Shown one piece after another: positions 37,310-46,495 of a DNA stretch of 64,000 nt. The notes below the pieces were generated by a model. It had not been told where the DNA came from and made no database searches. It saw nothing but the letters and a program-made list of their open reading frames with translations. The stretch's first letter is position 1; the number at the start of each line of letters is the position of its first letter. The stretch spans positions 1,624,501 to 1,688,500 of the forward strand of contig NZ_JAPEPT010000001.1 in NCBI RefSeq assembly GCF_026339995.1, in the 5' to 3' direction. Origin of the DNA: Streptomyces sp. NBC_01481. GTDB taxonomy: Bacteria > Actinomycetota > Actinomycetes > Streptomycetales > Streptomycetaceae. A program made the position numbers and the translations under genes.

Positions 37310-38208
37310 AGCGCCGCCGCGATCCGCGCCGCCAGCCGCACATTCCCGCGCACTGCCGCCACATTCGCCTCCAGCGACGCCCCCTCCGTGCGCCGCATCA
37401 GATAGTCGAGCAGGAAGGGCGTCACGGCCTGACCCCCGATGCCCCGCTCCCGGCACTCGGCGAGCGCCTCGGCCAGTACACGGTCGTGCAGCGCCGGATC
37501 CAGCTGCTCCGTCTCCGGGACCGGATTCGCGACGATCAGCGCGGCGTCCGGCCCGCCGAGCGCGTCCGAGGCCCGGATCACCTCGGCCACCTCCTGCGGT
37601 GTCCCGACGGTCCAGTCGACCGGCTGGCCGGAGGAGGTCAGATAGAAGCCGGGGAACTCCCGCGTGCCGTATCCGAGAATCCCGACGCCCAGCGTCTCCA
37701 GCCGCTGCAGCGTCGCCGGAACGTCAAGCACCGACTTCACGCCCGCGCACACCACCGCGATCCGGGTCTGTGCGAGCAGCCGCAGATCCGCCGACTCGTC
37801 CTGCGTCTCGGTCCACTCGCGGTGCACGCCGCCCAGGCCGCCGGTCGCGAAGACCCGGATCCCGGCCCGCGCCGCGAGGAACGCCGTGGCCGAGACGGTC
37901 GTCGCCCCGCTGACCCCTGCGGCCAGCGCCGGCGCAAGATCCCGGTGCCCCAGTTTGCGTACGTCCTCGTCTCCCGCGACCCGCTCCAACTGTCTTTTGT
38001 CCAGGCCGATATGGACTGTGCCGTCGAGCACGGCGACGGTCGCGGGGACGGCGCCCTCGGAGCGTACGAGCCCCTCAAGCTCCTCGGCGACGGCCAGGTT
38101 GCGCGGATGCGGCAGCCCGTGCGCGATGATCGTCGACTCCAGGGCCACGACGGGCCGGTGCGCGGCGAGCGCTTCCTGTACTTCCTCGGTCACTTCGGTC
38201 AGCAGCAT
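37306..38208 (-). CDS. psuG: pseudouridine-5'-phosphate glycosidase
   Basis: The 300-residue enzyme splits pseudouridine 5'-phosphate into uracil and ribose 5-phosphate. Family motifs are complete: VALESTIIAHGLPHPRN (catalytic Glu), HRDLAPALAAGVSGATTVSA, VFATGGLGGVHR, and AGVKSVLDVPATLQRLETLG with the Schiff-base Lys. The C-terminal NPVPETEQ and TPFLLDYL blocks are also present. It is followed by the PfkB kinase with a four-base overlap. An MFS transporter gene on the same strand lies 120 bp upstream. Together they form a pathway for salvaging pseudouridine. Confidence 0.92.
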   Translation of the reverse strand: MLLTEVTEEVQEALAAHRPVVALESTIIAHGLPHPRNLAVAEELEGLVRSEGAVPATVAVLDGTVHIGLDKRQLERVAGDEDVRKLGHRDLAPALAAGVSGATTVSATAFLAARAGIRVFATGGLGGVHREWTETQDESADLRLLAQTRIAVVCAGVKSVLDVPATLQRLETLGVGILGYGTREFPGFYLTSSGQPVDWTVGTPQEVAEVIRASDALGGPDAALIVANPVPETEQLDPALHDRVLAEALAECRERGIGGQAVTPFLLDYLMRRTEGASLEANVAAVRGNVRLAARIAAAL

Positions 38209-38330
38209 GTCCCCATCCCTGGCACAGGAGTACGGCGTCCAAACCCCCGGCCGGGAGGCTCGCTGTGGAAAGCTTCCCTGTTCGCTGTGAGCCCGGCTGC
38301 TGGTGCCCGGCGCCTCGTCTGCCGCCGCGG

Positions 38331-39590
38331 TCAGCTGAGCGCCCTGCGAACGGCCAGAGCCGCCATCGGCAGCAGCAAGCAGGCGCCGACCACGTTCAGC
38401 CAGCTGTAGCTCGCCTGCGCGACGATCAGTCCGGCCGCCGCGCCGCCGATGCCCGCCGAGGTGTTCATGGTCAGGTCGGACAGGCCCTGCACGGCGGCGC
38501 GGGCGGGCTGCGGCACCGAATCGGTGAGCAGCGTGGAGCCGGAGACCAGGCCCGCGGACCAGCCGAGGCCGAGAACGAAGAGCCCGGCGGCAGTCTGGCC
38601 ATGGCTCGCCCCCGCCGTGCCGGCGAGCAGCGCGGCCAAGGAGAGCAGCCCGGCCGCCAGACCGATCACGGCGAGCCTGCCGATACGGTCCGCCAGCCAG
38701 CCCATGACCGGGGAGAAGGCGTACATGCCCGCGATATGGGCGCTGATCACCAGGCCGATCAGCTCGATGCCCGCGCCGTGGTGGCTGAGCGCCACTGGAG
38801 TCATCGACATGATCGACACCATCGCGGTGTGCGAGGCGGCGACGGTGACCAGCGCGAGCCGTGCCATCGGCGACTCGCGGACCGCCCGCATCCCCGCCCG
38901 CAGGGAACGCCCCTCGGGGGAGCGGTCGGCCGGGGACAGCGCCCGCGCCGTCAGCAGCGGATCGGGGCGCAGCAGGACGAGCACCAGAGCCGCCGAGACG
39001 AGGAACACCCCGGCCGCCCAGACGAAGGGTCCTGCGGCCGCCGGTATGCCGAGCCCCGAGACGCTGCGGCCCGCGGGCGCGGCGATGTTGGGGCCGAGCA
39101 CCGCGCCGATCGTGGTCGCCCAGACGACATTGGAGATGGCCCGGGCCCGCCGCTCGGGCTCGGCCAGGTCGGCGGCGGCGAAGCGCGCCTGAAGATTCGC
39201 CGACGAACCGGCGCCGAAGGCGGCCATGCCGAGCAGCAGCAGCGGAAAGTTGTCGACGACGGCGGCCAGCACGACCACGCCCGCGCCCAACGCGCCCAGC
39301 AGATACGCCAGTACGAGCCCGGGCCGCCGCCCGCGGGCCGTCATCAGCGCGGCCAGCGGCATGGACAGCACCGCGGTCCCGGCCACGGTCGCGGTCGGCG
39401 CGAGACCGGACAGCGCCTCGGTGCCGCTCACCTGCTGTGCCAGGACGGTGGCCAGCGCGATGCCGGTCGCGACGCCGAGCCCGCCCAGTATCTGGCTGGC
39501 TATGAGCACGGCGGTGATACGCCGTCGCAGCGCGGGCAGCTCGTCCGCCGTCACCGGTGCGGGCGAGGCGGCCTTGTCGAGCGCCGTCAC
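38331..39590 (-). CDS. MFS transporter
   Basis: The 419-residue protein has 12 predicted membrane helices in two halves of six, with the loop motif ALMTARGRRPGLVLAY between helices 2 and 3 and a central basic loop (about 205-230). It resembles drug or sugar efflux permeases of the major facilitator superfamily; the cargo is unknown. The next genes downstream on the same strand (psuG, psuK) may or may not share its transcript. The start is a GTG at 39590. A 27-codon frame that ends in a GTGA overlap with this start lies just upstream. Confidence 0.8.
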   Translation of the reverse strand: MTALDKAASPAPVTADELPALRRRITAVLIASQILGGLGVATGIALATVLAQQVSGTEALSGLAPTATVAGTAVLSMPLAALMTARGRRPGLVLAYLLGALGAGVVVLAAVVDNFPLLLLGMAAFGAGSSANLQARFAAADLAEPERRARAISNVVWATTIGAVLGPNIAAPAGRSVSGLGIPAAAGPFVWAAGVFLVSAALVLVLLRPDPLLTARALSPADRSPEGRSLRAGMRAVRESPMARLALVTVAASHTAMVSIMSMTPVALSHHGAGIELIGLVISAHIAGMYAFSPVMGWLADRIGRLAVIGLAAGLLSLAALLAGTAGASHGQTAAGLFVLGLGWSAGLVSGSTLLTDSVPQPARAAVQGLSDLTMNTSAGIGGAAAGLIVAQASYSWLNVVGACLLLPMAALAVRRALS

Positions 39591-39764
39591 CGCGTACGTC
39601 CGGGCTGGGGAGCTTGAGCGAAGACGTCCGGTGCTTCGGATATGTCGGGTGCGTCAGGGCTGGTGGTCACTGGCGCAGTGTGCCAGCCCGTACGCACGTG
39701 CGAAACCGTGTTCCCCGCCGTCCGACTCGGCCGCCGGCGGGCGAGGCGCGCGGTGCCCGCCGAC

Positions 39765-40295
39765 TCAGAACAGCGGCTCGGGCAGTACGCCCTCCAGAGC
39801 CAGCAGCCTCCGCTTGGTCTCCAGGCCGCCCCCGAAGCCGCCGAGCCCCCCGCCCGTCTCCACCACTCGGTGGCACGGCACCACGACCGGCAGTGGATTG
39901 GACCCCATCGCCGCGCCCGCCGCCTGCGCCGCGCCCGGCTCGCCCACCCGGGCCGCCAGGTCGCCGTACCCGACGACCGCGCCGTACGGCACGCTCTTGG
40001 CCAGCTCCCGAAGCACCTGCCGGTTGAAGCCGCCGGACAGCGACCAGTCCAGCGGCAGATCGAACTCCCGCAGCCCGCCCGCGAAATACGCCTCCAGCTG
40101 ACGTATCGGCTCGGCCAGCAGGCCCGTCGCGTCCTCGACCGGCTCGGCGGCCAGCCGCCCCGCCAGCCGCGCGAGCGCTCTGTCCCGTACCGCCGGGTCC
40201 GCATGGAAGACCACGCTCACCAGACCCTCCTCGGTCGCGGCGAGCAGCAGCGGTCCGATGTCCGTGTCCACGACGGTCCACTCGAAGCTCTTCAT
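39765..40295 (-). CDS. ogt: methylated-DNA--protein-cysteine methyltransferase
   Basis: The 176-residue suicide enzyme removes O6-alkyl groups from guanine by transfer to its own Cys. The active-site motif PCHRVV is present, preceded by AAGAAMGSNPLPVVV and followed by GGFGGGLETKRRLLALEG. The helix-turn-helix segment is VGYGDLAARVG. ATG at 40295 starts MKSFEWTVVDTDIG; it lies seven bases after the -10 box of an excellent damage-type promoter, so the mRNA is predicted to be leaderless. It is divergent from the MHYT gene. The 174 bp between its end and the MFS gene hold no clear gene. Confidence 0.93.
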   Translation of the reverse strand: MKSFEWTVVDTDIGPLLLAATEEGLVSVVFHADPAVRDRALARLAGRLAAEPVEDATGLLAEPIRQLEAYFAGGLREFDLPLDWSLSGGFNRQVLRELAKSVPYGAVVGYGDLAARVGEPGAAQAAGAAMGSNPLPVVVPCHRVVETGGGLGGFGGGLETKRRLLALEGVLPEPLF

Positions 40296-40302
40296 GGCGA
40301 CC

Positions 40303-40325
40303 ACCGTACGACCGGCCACTGACAA
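40303..40325 (-). promoter_or_regulatory. RecA-NDp/PafBC-type promoter of ogt
   Basis: Reading the minus strand, TTGTCAGTGGC is followed by six bases and TACGGT. The first part is a perfect match to the LexA-independent DNA-damage promoter and the -10 fits TAnnnT. Seven bases separate the -10 from the ATG. Confidence 0.75.
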
Positions 40326-40524
40326 CGCCGGTTCGGTCCAGCGCGTCCCGCGTTTCACCGTCAGAACCTGAACGGATCCACCCAGAACGCACCAGTGACT
40401 GTTTTCGTGTCGACAAATCTCTGTTCAAATGTTTGCTAACCATCGCGGGAGCCCTACTCTCGCCCCCGGACCGGACGTTCCGTCAGGGATCGCGGGGATC
40501 ACAAGGAGCGAAGGGCGTAACCGG

Positions 40525-41421
40525 ATGCAGGGGACTGTCGACGGATTCAGCTATGGCCTCGTCACGCCCGTGGCGGCCTACCTCATGGCATGCCTCGGCG
40601 GTGCCCTCGGCCTGCGCTGCACCACCAGATCCGTCCGCAACCGGCGCTCCTTCAAGCCGGGCTGGCTCGCCCTGGGCGCCACCGCGATCGGCTCGGGCAT
40701 CTGGACCATGCACTTCGTCGCGATGATGGGCTTCACCGTCGCCGAGGCCCCCATCAGCTACGACGGAACGACGACATTCGCCAGCCTCGCCGTCGCGATC
40801 GTCATGGTGGGCATCGGGATCTTCATCGTGGGCTACCGTGGCGCGACCCCGATGGCGCTGGTCACCGGCGGCACGATCACCGGCCTCGGGGTGGCCACCA
40901 TGCACTACCTCGGCATGGCGGGTATGCGCCTGGACGGGCAGCTCGAGTACGACACCCTGACCGTCGCCCTCTCCGTCGTGATCGCCGTCGTCGCCGCCAC
41001 CTCCGCCCTCTGGGCGGCCGTGTCGGTCCATGGCTTCGCGGCGAGCCTCGGCGCCAGCCTCGTGATGGGCATCGCCGTGAGCGGCATGCATTACACGGGG
41101 ATGGCGGCGGTCAGTGTCCACCTGCACACTGCGGCCGGCTCCGCGGGCGGCGGCGACGAGCCCGCCACGCTGCTCGCGCCCATGCTCGTCGGCCCGGTCG
41201 TCTTCCTGCTCCTCGCCGGAGTGGTGGTGATGTTCGACCCGCTGCTGGTGATGGGCGAGCCGGACTGGCGGCCCCTCGACGCGGCCGCCATGCGCCCAGG
41301 AGTGCCCGCCCAGCGCACCAGAACGGCGAACGGGCAGCCCACGGTGTGGGCCGCCGACCGTTCCCCGCGCCGGGAGCCCCAGCGCTCCCGCCAGGGCTCC
41401 CGCGACCGATGGTCCCGGTGA
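40525..41421 (+). CDS. MHYT-domain membrane sensor protein
   Basis: The 298-residue membrane protein has seven predicted helices and three MHYT motifs (MHFVAMMGF, MHYLGMAGM, MHYTGMAAV), which are proposed to bind copper and sense gas or redox state. Unlike the YkoW-type proteins it has no GGDEF or EAL domain; the C-terminal 60 residues are a basic, disordered tail (RSPRREPQRSRQGSRDRW). GAAGGG lies about ten bases before the ATG at 40525. The 229 bp shared with ogt contain its promoter region. It ends 57 bp before uvrB. Confidence 0.85.
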   Translation: MQGTVDGFSYGLVTPVAAYLMACLGGALGLRCTTRSVRNRRSFKPGWLALGATAIGSGIWTMHFVAMMGFTVAEAPISYDGTTTFASLAVAIVMVGIGIFIVGYRGATPMALVTGGTITGLGVATMHYLGMAGMRLDGQLEYDTLTVALSVVIAVVAATSALWAAVSVHGFAASLGASLVMGIAVSGMHYTGMAAVSVHLHTAAGSAGGGDEPATLLAPMLVGPVVFLLLAGVVVMFDPLLVMGEPDWRPLDAAAMRPGVPAQRTRTANGQPTVWAADRSPRREPQRSRQGSRDRWSR

Positions 41422-41448
41422 CCCGCTGAGCGTCTGATCCACTCCCGG

Positions 41449-41471
41449 CTGTCAGTGGTGGGTCGTACGGT
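41449..41471 (+). promoter_or_regulatory. RecA-NDp/PafBC-type promoter of uvrB
   Basis: CTGTCAGTGGT, six bases, TACGGT. TGTCAGTG-N8-TACGGT matches the damage promoter consensus exactly from the second base. The -10 ends six bases before the uvrB ATG, predicting a leaderless or near-leaderless mRNA. Confidence 0.72.
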
Positions 41472-41477
41472 GGTTCC

Positions 41478-43598
41478 ATGCGGCCCGTTTCCCAGATCGA
41501 ACGCACGGTGGCGCCCTTCGAGGTCGTCAGTTCCTACCAGCCCAGCGGTGACCAGCCGACGGCCATCGACGACCTTGAGCGGCGTATCCGCGCAGGTGAG
41601 AAGGATGTCGTCCTGCTCGGCGCGACCGGCACCGGAAAGTCGGCGACCACCGCCTGGATGATCGAGAGGCTTCAGCGCCCCACTCTGGTGATGGCGCCGA
41701 ACAAGACGCTTGCCGCCCAGCTGGCGAACGAGTTCCGCGAGCTCCTGCCGAACAACGCGGTGGAGTACTTCGTCTCGTACTACGACTACTACCAGCCCGA
41801 GGCGTACGTCCCGCAGTCGGACACCTACATCGAGAAGGACTCCTCGATCAACGAGGAGGTCGAGCGCCTGCGGCACTCCGCGACGAACTCCCTGCTCACC
41901 CGGCGCGACGTGATCGTGGTCGCCTCTGTCTCCTGCATCTATGGCCTGGGCACCCCGCAGGAGTACGTCGACCGGATGGTGTCCCTCAAGGTCGGCGACG
42001 AGATCGACCGCGACCAGCTGCTGCGCCGCTTCGTCGACATCCAGTACACGCGCAACGACGTGGCGTTCGCGCGCGGCACCTTCCGGGTCCGCGGCGACAC
42101 CATCGAGATCTTCCCGGTCTACGAGGAGCTCGCCGTCCGCATCGAGATGTTCGGCGACGAGATCGAGGCGCTGTCCACCCTCCACCCGCTCACCGGCGAG
42201 ATCATCAGCGAGGACCAGTCGCTGTACGTCTTCCCGGCCAGCCACTATGTGGCGGGCCCGGAGCGCATGGAGAAGGCCGTCAACGGCATCGAGAAGGAGC
42301 TCGAGGAGCGCCTCGCCGAGCTGGACAAGCAGGGCAAGCTGCTGGAGTCCCAGCGACTGAGGATGCGCACCACGTACGACATCGAGATGCTGCGCCAGAT
42401 CGGCTCCTGCTCCGGAGTCGAGAACTACTCGATGCACTTCGACGACCGCGAGCCCGGCACCGCGCCCAACACCCTCATCGACTACTTCCCCGAGGACTTC
42501 CTGCTGGTCATCGACGAGTCGCATGTGACCGTGCCCCAGATCGGCGCGATGTACGAGGGCGACGCCTCCCGCAAGCGCACACTCGTCGACCACGGCTTCC
42601 GGCTGCCCTCCGCGCTCGACAACCGCCCGCTGAAGTGGGAGGAGTTCCAGCAGCGGATCGGCCAGACCGTCTATCTCTCGGCCACACCCGGCAAGTACGA
42701 ACTCTCGCGCGGCGACGGTTTCGTGGAGCAGATCATCCGCCCCACTGGCCTGATCGACCCGGAGGTGGTCGTCAAGCCCACCGAGGGCCAGATCGACGAC
42801 CTGGTCCACGAGATCCGCGAGCGCACCGAGAAGGACGAGCGCGTCCTGGTGACCACCCTCACCAAGAAGATGTCCGAGGACCTCACCGACTACTTCCTCG
42901 AACTGGGCATCCAGGTCAGATATCTGCACAGCGACGTCGACACCCTGCGCCGCGTCGAGCTGCTGCGCGAACTGCGCTCCGGTGAGTACGACGTCCTGGT
43001 CGGCATCAACCTGCTGCGTGAGGGCCTCGACCTCCCCGAGGTCTCCCTGGTGGCGATCCTCGACGCCGACAAGCAGGGTTTCCTGCGCTCAGGCACCTCG
43101 CTGATCCAGACCATCGGCCGCGCGGCGCGAAATGTCTCCGGCCAGGTCCATATGTACGCGGACACCATCACCCCGGCGATGGCGCAGGCGATCGACGAGA
43201 CCAACCGCCGCCGGGAGAAGCAGGTCGCGTACAACACCGAGCGCGGCATCGACCCGCAGCCGCTCCGTAAGAAGATCAACGACATCGTCGCGACCATCGC
43301 GCGCGAGGAGATCGACACCGAGGAGCTGCTCGGCACCGGCTATCGGCAGGTGAAGGCCGAGAAGCCCGGCAAGGGCGCCAAGGCTCCCGTCCCGGCGCTC
43401 GGCAAGAGCGCGGGCAGGAAGGGCGAGGTGCTCACCGACCGCCCCGCTGCCGAACTGGCCGGGATCATCGAGGAGATGACCGACCGGATGCGGGCGGCGG
43501 CCGCCGACCTGCAGTTCGAGATCGCCGCCCGGCTGCGCGACGAGGTGGGCGAGCTGAAGAAGGAGCTGCGCCAGATGAAGGAGGCGGGCCTTGTCTGA
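41478..43598 (+). CDS. uvrB: excinuclease ABC subunit B
   Basis: The 706-residue helicase-like subunit of nucleotide excision repair verifies damage and loads UvrC. Walker [17 protein letters not shown] is near residue 50. The damage-inserting beta-hairpin [13 protein letters not shown] follows, with helicase motifs [23 protein letters not shown] and QTIGRAARN. The C-terminal UVR motif (about 660-700, [20 protein letters not shown]) contacts UvrC. Length is slightly above the E. coli protein because of a Lys/Gly-rich linker before the UVR motif ([20 protein letters not shown]). It is transcribed alone from its own damage-type promoter. Confidence 0.97.
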   Translation: MRPVSQIERTVAPFEVVSSYQPSGDQPTAIDDLERRIRAGEKDVVLLGATGTGKSATTAWMIERLQRPTLVMAPNKTLAAQLANEFRELLPNNAVEYFVSYYDYYQPEAYVPQSDTYIEKDSSINEEVERLRHSATNSLLTRRDVIVVASVSCIYGLGTPQEYVDRMVSLKVGDEIDRDQLLRRFVDIQYTRNDVAFARGTFRVRGDTIEIFPVYEELAVRIEMFGDEIEALSTLHPLTGEIISEDQSLYVFPASHYVAGPERMEKAVNGIEKELEERLAELDKQGKLLESQRLRMRTTYDIEMLRQIGSCSGVENYSMHFDDREPGTAPNTLIDYFPEDFLLVIDESHVTVPQIGAMYEGDASRKRTLVDHGFRLPSALDNRPLKWEEFQQRIGQTVYLSATPGKYELSRGDGFVEQIIRPTGLIDPEVVVKPTEGQIDDLVHEIRERTEKDERVLVTTLTKKMSEDLTDYFLELGIQVRYLHSDVDTLRRVELLRELRSGEYDVLVGINLLREGLDLPEVSLVAILDADKQGFLRSGTSLIQTIGRAARNVSGQVHMYADTITPAMAQAIDETNRRREKQVAYNTERGIDPQPLRKKINDIVATIAREEIDTEELLGTGYRQVKAEKPGKGAKAPVPALGKSAGRKGEVLTDRPAAELAGIIEEMTDRMRAAAADLQFEIAARLRDEVGELKKELRQMKEAGLV

Positions 43599-43730
43599 CC
43601 TCCGCACCCGGTGTGTGTTTCAAGAGCGACACAAAAACGAGCCAATTGTGATGCGCCCATGGCGCCCTTGCGTAGGGTGCTCAACAACCGCACATATGGG
43701 CGGCAGCTATTCGGGAGAAGGGGACAGCGC

Positions 43731-44309
43731 GTGACGGTCAACATGACCAAGGGTCAGGCCATCAGCCTGCAGAAGAGCGACGGGGGCACCCTCACCGCGG
43801 TGCGGATGGGACTCGGCTGGCAGGCGGCGCCGCGCCGCGGTCTGTTCGGCTCGCGCACGCGCGAGATCGACCTGGACGCGTCGGCGGTGCTGTTCGCCGA
43901 CAAGCAGCCGGTGGACGTGGTCTTCTTCCGCCACCTCGTCAGCGACGACGGTTCGGTCAAGCACACCGGCGACAACCTGGTCGGCGGCGCGGGCTCGGGC
44001 GGCGACGACGAGGCGATTCTCGTCGACCTGCAGCGGGTGCCGGTCCACATCGACCAGATCGTCTTCACGGTGAACTCCTTCACCGGCCAGACGTTCCAGG
44101 AGGTGCAGAACGCCTTCTGCCGCATCGTCGACGAGACCAACGGCCAGGAGCTCGCCCGCTACACGCTCGACGGCGGCGGCCAGTACACCGCGCAGATCAT
44201 GGCGAAGGTGCACCGGGCCGGCAGCGGCTGGCAGATGACGGCTCTCGGCAACCCGGCCAACGGCCGTACCTTCCAGGACCTGATGCCGTCGATCCTGCCG
44301 CACCTGTAG
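43731..44309 (+). CDS. TerD family protein
   Basis: The 192-residue protein is a single TerD domain: MTKGQAISLQKSDGGTLTAV, IDLDASAVLFADKQPVDVVF and the acidic calcium-binding segment HTGDNLVGGAGSGGDDE, followed by FTVNSFTGQTFQEV and FCRIVDE. TerD proteins are calcium-binding cytoplasmic proteins associated with tellurite and general stress responses and, in Streptomyces, with calcium and development. GTG at 43731 follows GGGGACAGCGC. A terminator hairpin separates it from the larger TerD protein gene downstream. TAGGGT about 60 bases upstream may be its -10 box. Confidence 0.9.
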   Translation: MTVNMTKGQAISLQKSDGGTLTAVRMGLGWQAAPRRGLFGSRTREIDLDASAVLFADKQPVDVVFFRHLVSDDGSVKHTGDNLVGGAGSGGDDEAILVDLQRVPVHIDQIVFTVNSFTGQTFQEVQNAFCRIVDETNGQELARYTLDGGGQYTAQIMAKVHRAGSGWQMTALGNPANGRTFQDLMPSILPHL

Positions 44310-44355
44310 GCACGGCTCGTACGGAAGACGTACCGAAGGCGCGTACGGAAGACTC

Positions 44356-44390
44356 GCAGCTCCCGGAGGCAACAGGCCGCCGGGAGCTGC
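44356..44390. terminator. hairpin terminator between the two TerD-family genes
   Basis: GCAGCTCCCGG pairs perfectly with CCGGGAGCTGC around a 13-base loop, 46 bases after the first TerD gene. Confidence 0.78.
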
Positions 44391-44432
44391 ACACTTACCA
44401 CCACCACCGCACAGCACTGAGGGGACAGAGCG

Positions 44433-46406
44433 ATGACGGCCGAGCTGGTCCGGGGGCAGAACCACCCCTTGCCCGACACCCGCCTGGAGATCCGGGTGTC
44501 GGCCGGCCACCCAGTCGTCGCCTGCGCCACCTGCTCGGACGCGCAGGGGACCGTACGCGACGAATGGATAGCGCACCCCGGCGCGCCCACCGTGCCCGGG
44601 GTCGAGGTGCCCCGAAGTGCCACCGAGGCACCCCGGTTCACGGTCGACCTGGCCGCGGTGCCCGAGGCGGTGCACCAGGTCAATGTGCTGCTCGCGCTCC
44701 CCGAAGGGGCAGGCGGCCCGGCCCACTTCGGCGCCACCGCGGCCCCCTTCCTCGCCGTCACCGGCCGGGACGACGCCGAGCTGGCCAGCTTCACCATCAC
44801 CGGTCTGGACATCGAGACCGCACTCGTCGCCGTCGAGTTGTACCGGCGCCAGGGCGCCTGGAAGGTCCGCGCGGTGGGCCAGGGATACGCCGGCGGGCTC
44901 GCCCAGCTGCTGGCCGACCAGGGGCTGGCCAAGGCCCTTGAGACGGCCGCGGACATCCAGGGGGCGGCGGGCGCACAGCGCGCGCCCCGGGCCGAACCGG
45001 CGCAGTTGCGGACGAGCACCGCCGACGGCGCGTATCTCAGGCCCGACCTGCCGCGGCCCGACCAGACGCCCGCGCCCGGTCCCGACGCCACGCTCCCCGA
45101 CGGCCTCACGGCCCCCGGCCGGCAGCCGTCCTCCACGGGCCCCCAGCAGACGCCCACGCCCGATGCCCCGCAGACACCGGGAGGGCCCATCAACTACGCG
45201 CACCCGCGCCGCCAGTCGGTCGCGCCCCCGCCGCCGCCCCCGGCTGCCGCTCCCGCCCGGCCCGGGCAGCCCGCCGCGCCCGTCGCGGGGGATGCCACCG
45301 GCTGGTCCATGGAGGAGCGGCTCTACAACCAGATCTGGGGCATGTTCGAGGACATGGCCCGCAGCGTCGCCGCGTATCGCAGCGCCGTCGACTTCGCCGA
45401 GAGCCGGATGGACCAGGAGCTCGACCAGGTGCTGTCCGAACCGCGCAGCCGTATCGGCGGCGCCGGGGACGCGGCCCGTGAGGCGGCCCGCGCCAAGTGC
45501 GAGCAGCTGACCGACCAGGCCCGCCAGGCCCTCGACCGCGACCTGGCCCAGCTCAGCGCCGAGTCCGATGTCGTCGAGCCGGCGCTGCCGCCCGCCTTCG
45601 CCCGCTGGGACAACCCCGCCTGGCACGCGTACCGCGTCCCGATGGAGGTTCCGATGGCGCTGCGCCTCGGCGATCTCCGGCTGCCCGAGAGCCCGGAGTT
45701 GTGCATTCCGCTCCTGGTGCGGCTGCCGCTGGAGCGCGGGCTGTGGGTGGACAGCGGACGCACCGGTTCCGAGGCCGCGATGTCGCTGGACGAGGGGCAA
45801 CTGCGCAGGCTCGCCATGGACAGCGCGGTCGCGCACGCGGCCCGGCTGCTCGCGGTCTATCCGCCCGGCGACTTCACGGTCCATGTCATCGACCCGGCGG
45901 GCGCGGCGACCGCCTCGCTCGCCCCGCTGGTCGACACGGGGGTTCTCGCCGGGCCGCCGGCGGCCGGCGCCCAGGGTGTGAGTGCCACGCTCGCCACGCT
46001 CACCCAGCGGGTGGACCTGGTGACCATGGCGGTCCGCGGCGGCGCGGCCGACGCGCTCCCGCCCGACCTGGACACGGCGGAGCAGCTGCTGATCGTCAAC
46101 GACTTCCCGCACGGCTTCGACGACCGGGCGGTCACCCAGCTCCGCTATCTCGCCGACGAGGGCCCGGCCGTCGGCGTCCATCTGCTGATGGTCGCGGACC
46201 GCGAGGACGCGAGCGCGTACGGCCCGGTCCTCGACCCGCTCTGGCGCTCCCTGCTGCGCATCACTCCCGTCCCGGACGACCACCTGGCCGATCCGTGGGT
46301 CCGGCACGCCTGGACCTATGAACCGCTGACGGTCCCGCCGGGCAGCGACGTGTTGCGTCAGGTGCTGGGCAAGGTGTCCGCCGCCCGCCGCGACTGGGGT
46401 CGCTGA
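44433..46406 (+). CDS. TerD domain fused to an FtsK/SpoIIIE-like domain lacking ATPase motifs
   Basis: The 657-residue protein has an N-terminal TerD-type beta-sandwich (about 1-165, with AAPFLAVTGRDDAELASFTI and ALVAVELYRRQGAWKVRAVG). A Pro/Gln-rich linker (165-285) and a helical, probably coiled-coil region (290-370) follow. The C-terminal domain (about 380-657) has the layout of an FtsK/HerA ATPase. The P-loop position reads DSGRTGSEAA near 439, without GK(S/T). HVIDPAG near 482 corresponds to the IDPKG strand of FtsK. LLIVNDFPHGFDDRAV near 551 and GVHLLMVADRED stand where FtsK has its Walker B DE and GIHL motifs. Nucleotide hydrolysis looks lost. GAGGGGACAGAGCG precedes the ATG. Confidence 0.8.
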   Translation: MTAELVRGQNHPLPDTRLEIRVSAGHPVVACATCSDAQGTVRDEWIAHPGAPTVPGVEVPRSATEAPRFTVDLAAVPEAVHQVNVLLALPEGAGGPAHFGATAAPFLAVTGRDDAELASFTITGLDIETALVAVELYRRQGAWKVRAVGQGYAGGLAQLLADQGLAKALETAADIQGAAGAQRAPRAEPAQLRTSTADGAYLRPDLPRPDQTPAPGPDATLPDGLTAPGRQPSSTGPQQTPTPDAPQTPGGPINYAHPRRQSVAPPPPPPAAAPARPGQPAAPVAGDATGWSMEERLYNQIWGMFEDMARSVAAYRSAVDFAESRMDQELDQVLSEPRSRIGGAGDAAREAARAKCEQLTDQARQALDRDLAQLSAESDVVEPALPPAFARWDNPAWHAYRVPMEVPMALRLGDLRLPESPELCIPLLVRLPLERGLWVDSGRTGSEAAMSLDEGQLRRLAMDSAVAHAARLLAVYPPGDFTVHVIDPAGAATASLAPLVDTGVLAGPPAAGAQGVSATLATLTQRVDLVTMAVRGGAADALPPDLDTAEQLLIVNDFPHGFDDRAVTQLRYLADEGPAVGVHLLMVADREDASAYGPVLDPLWRSLLRITPVPDDHLADPWVRHAWTYEPLTVPPGSDVLRQVLGKVSAARRDWGR

Positions 46407-46495
46407 CCTGCGCACTTTAAGCCCGCTTTACCGAGCGCTTTACCTTCCCTTGGGTATTCCTGTACTCTCCTTTGGGCGGAGGGGAGTACTCCCGG

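Noticed and set aside
36386..37405. 339-codon plus-strand frame opposite psuK
   Set aside because: It is an antisense shadow of the PfkB gene without family motifs.
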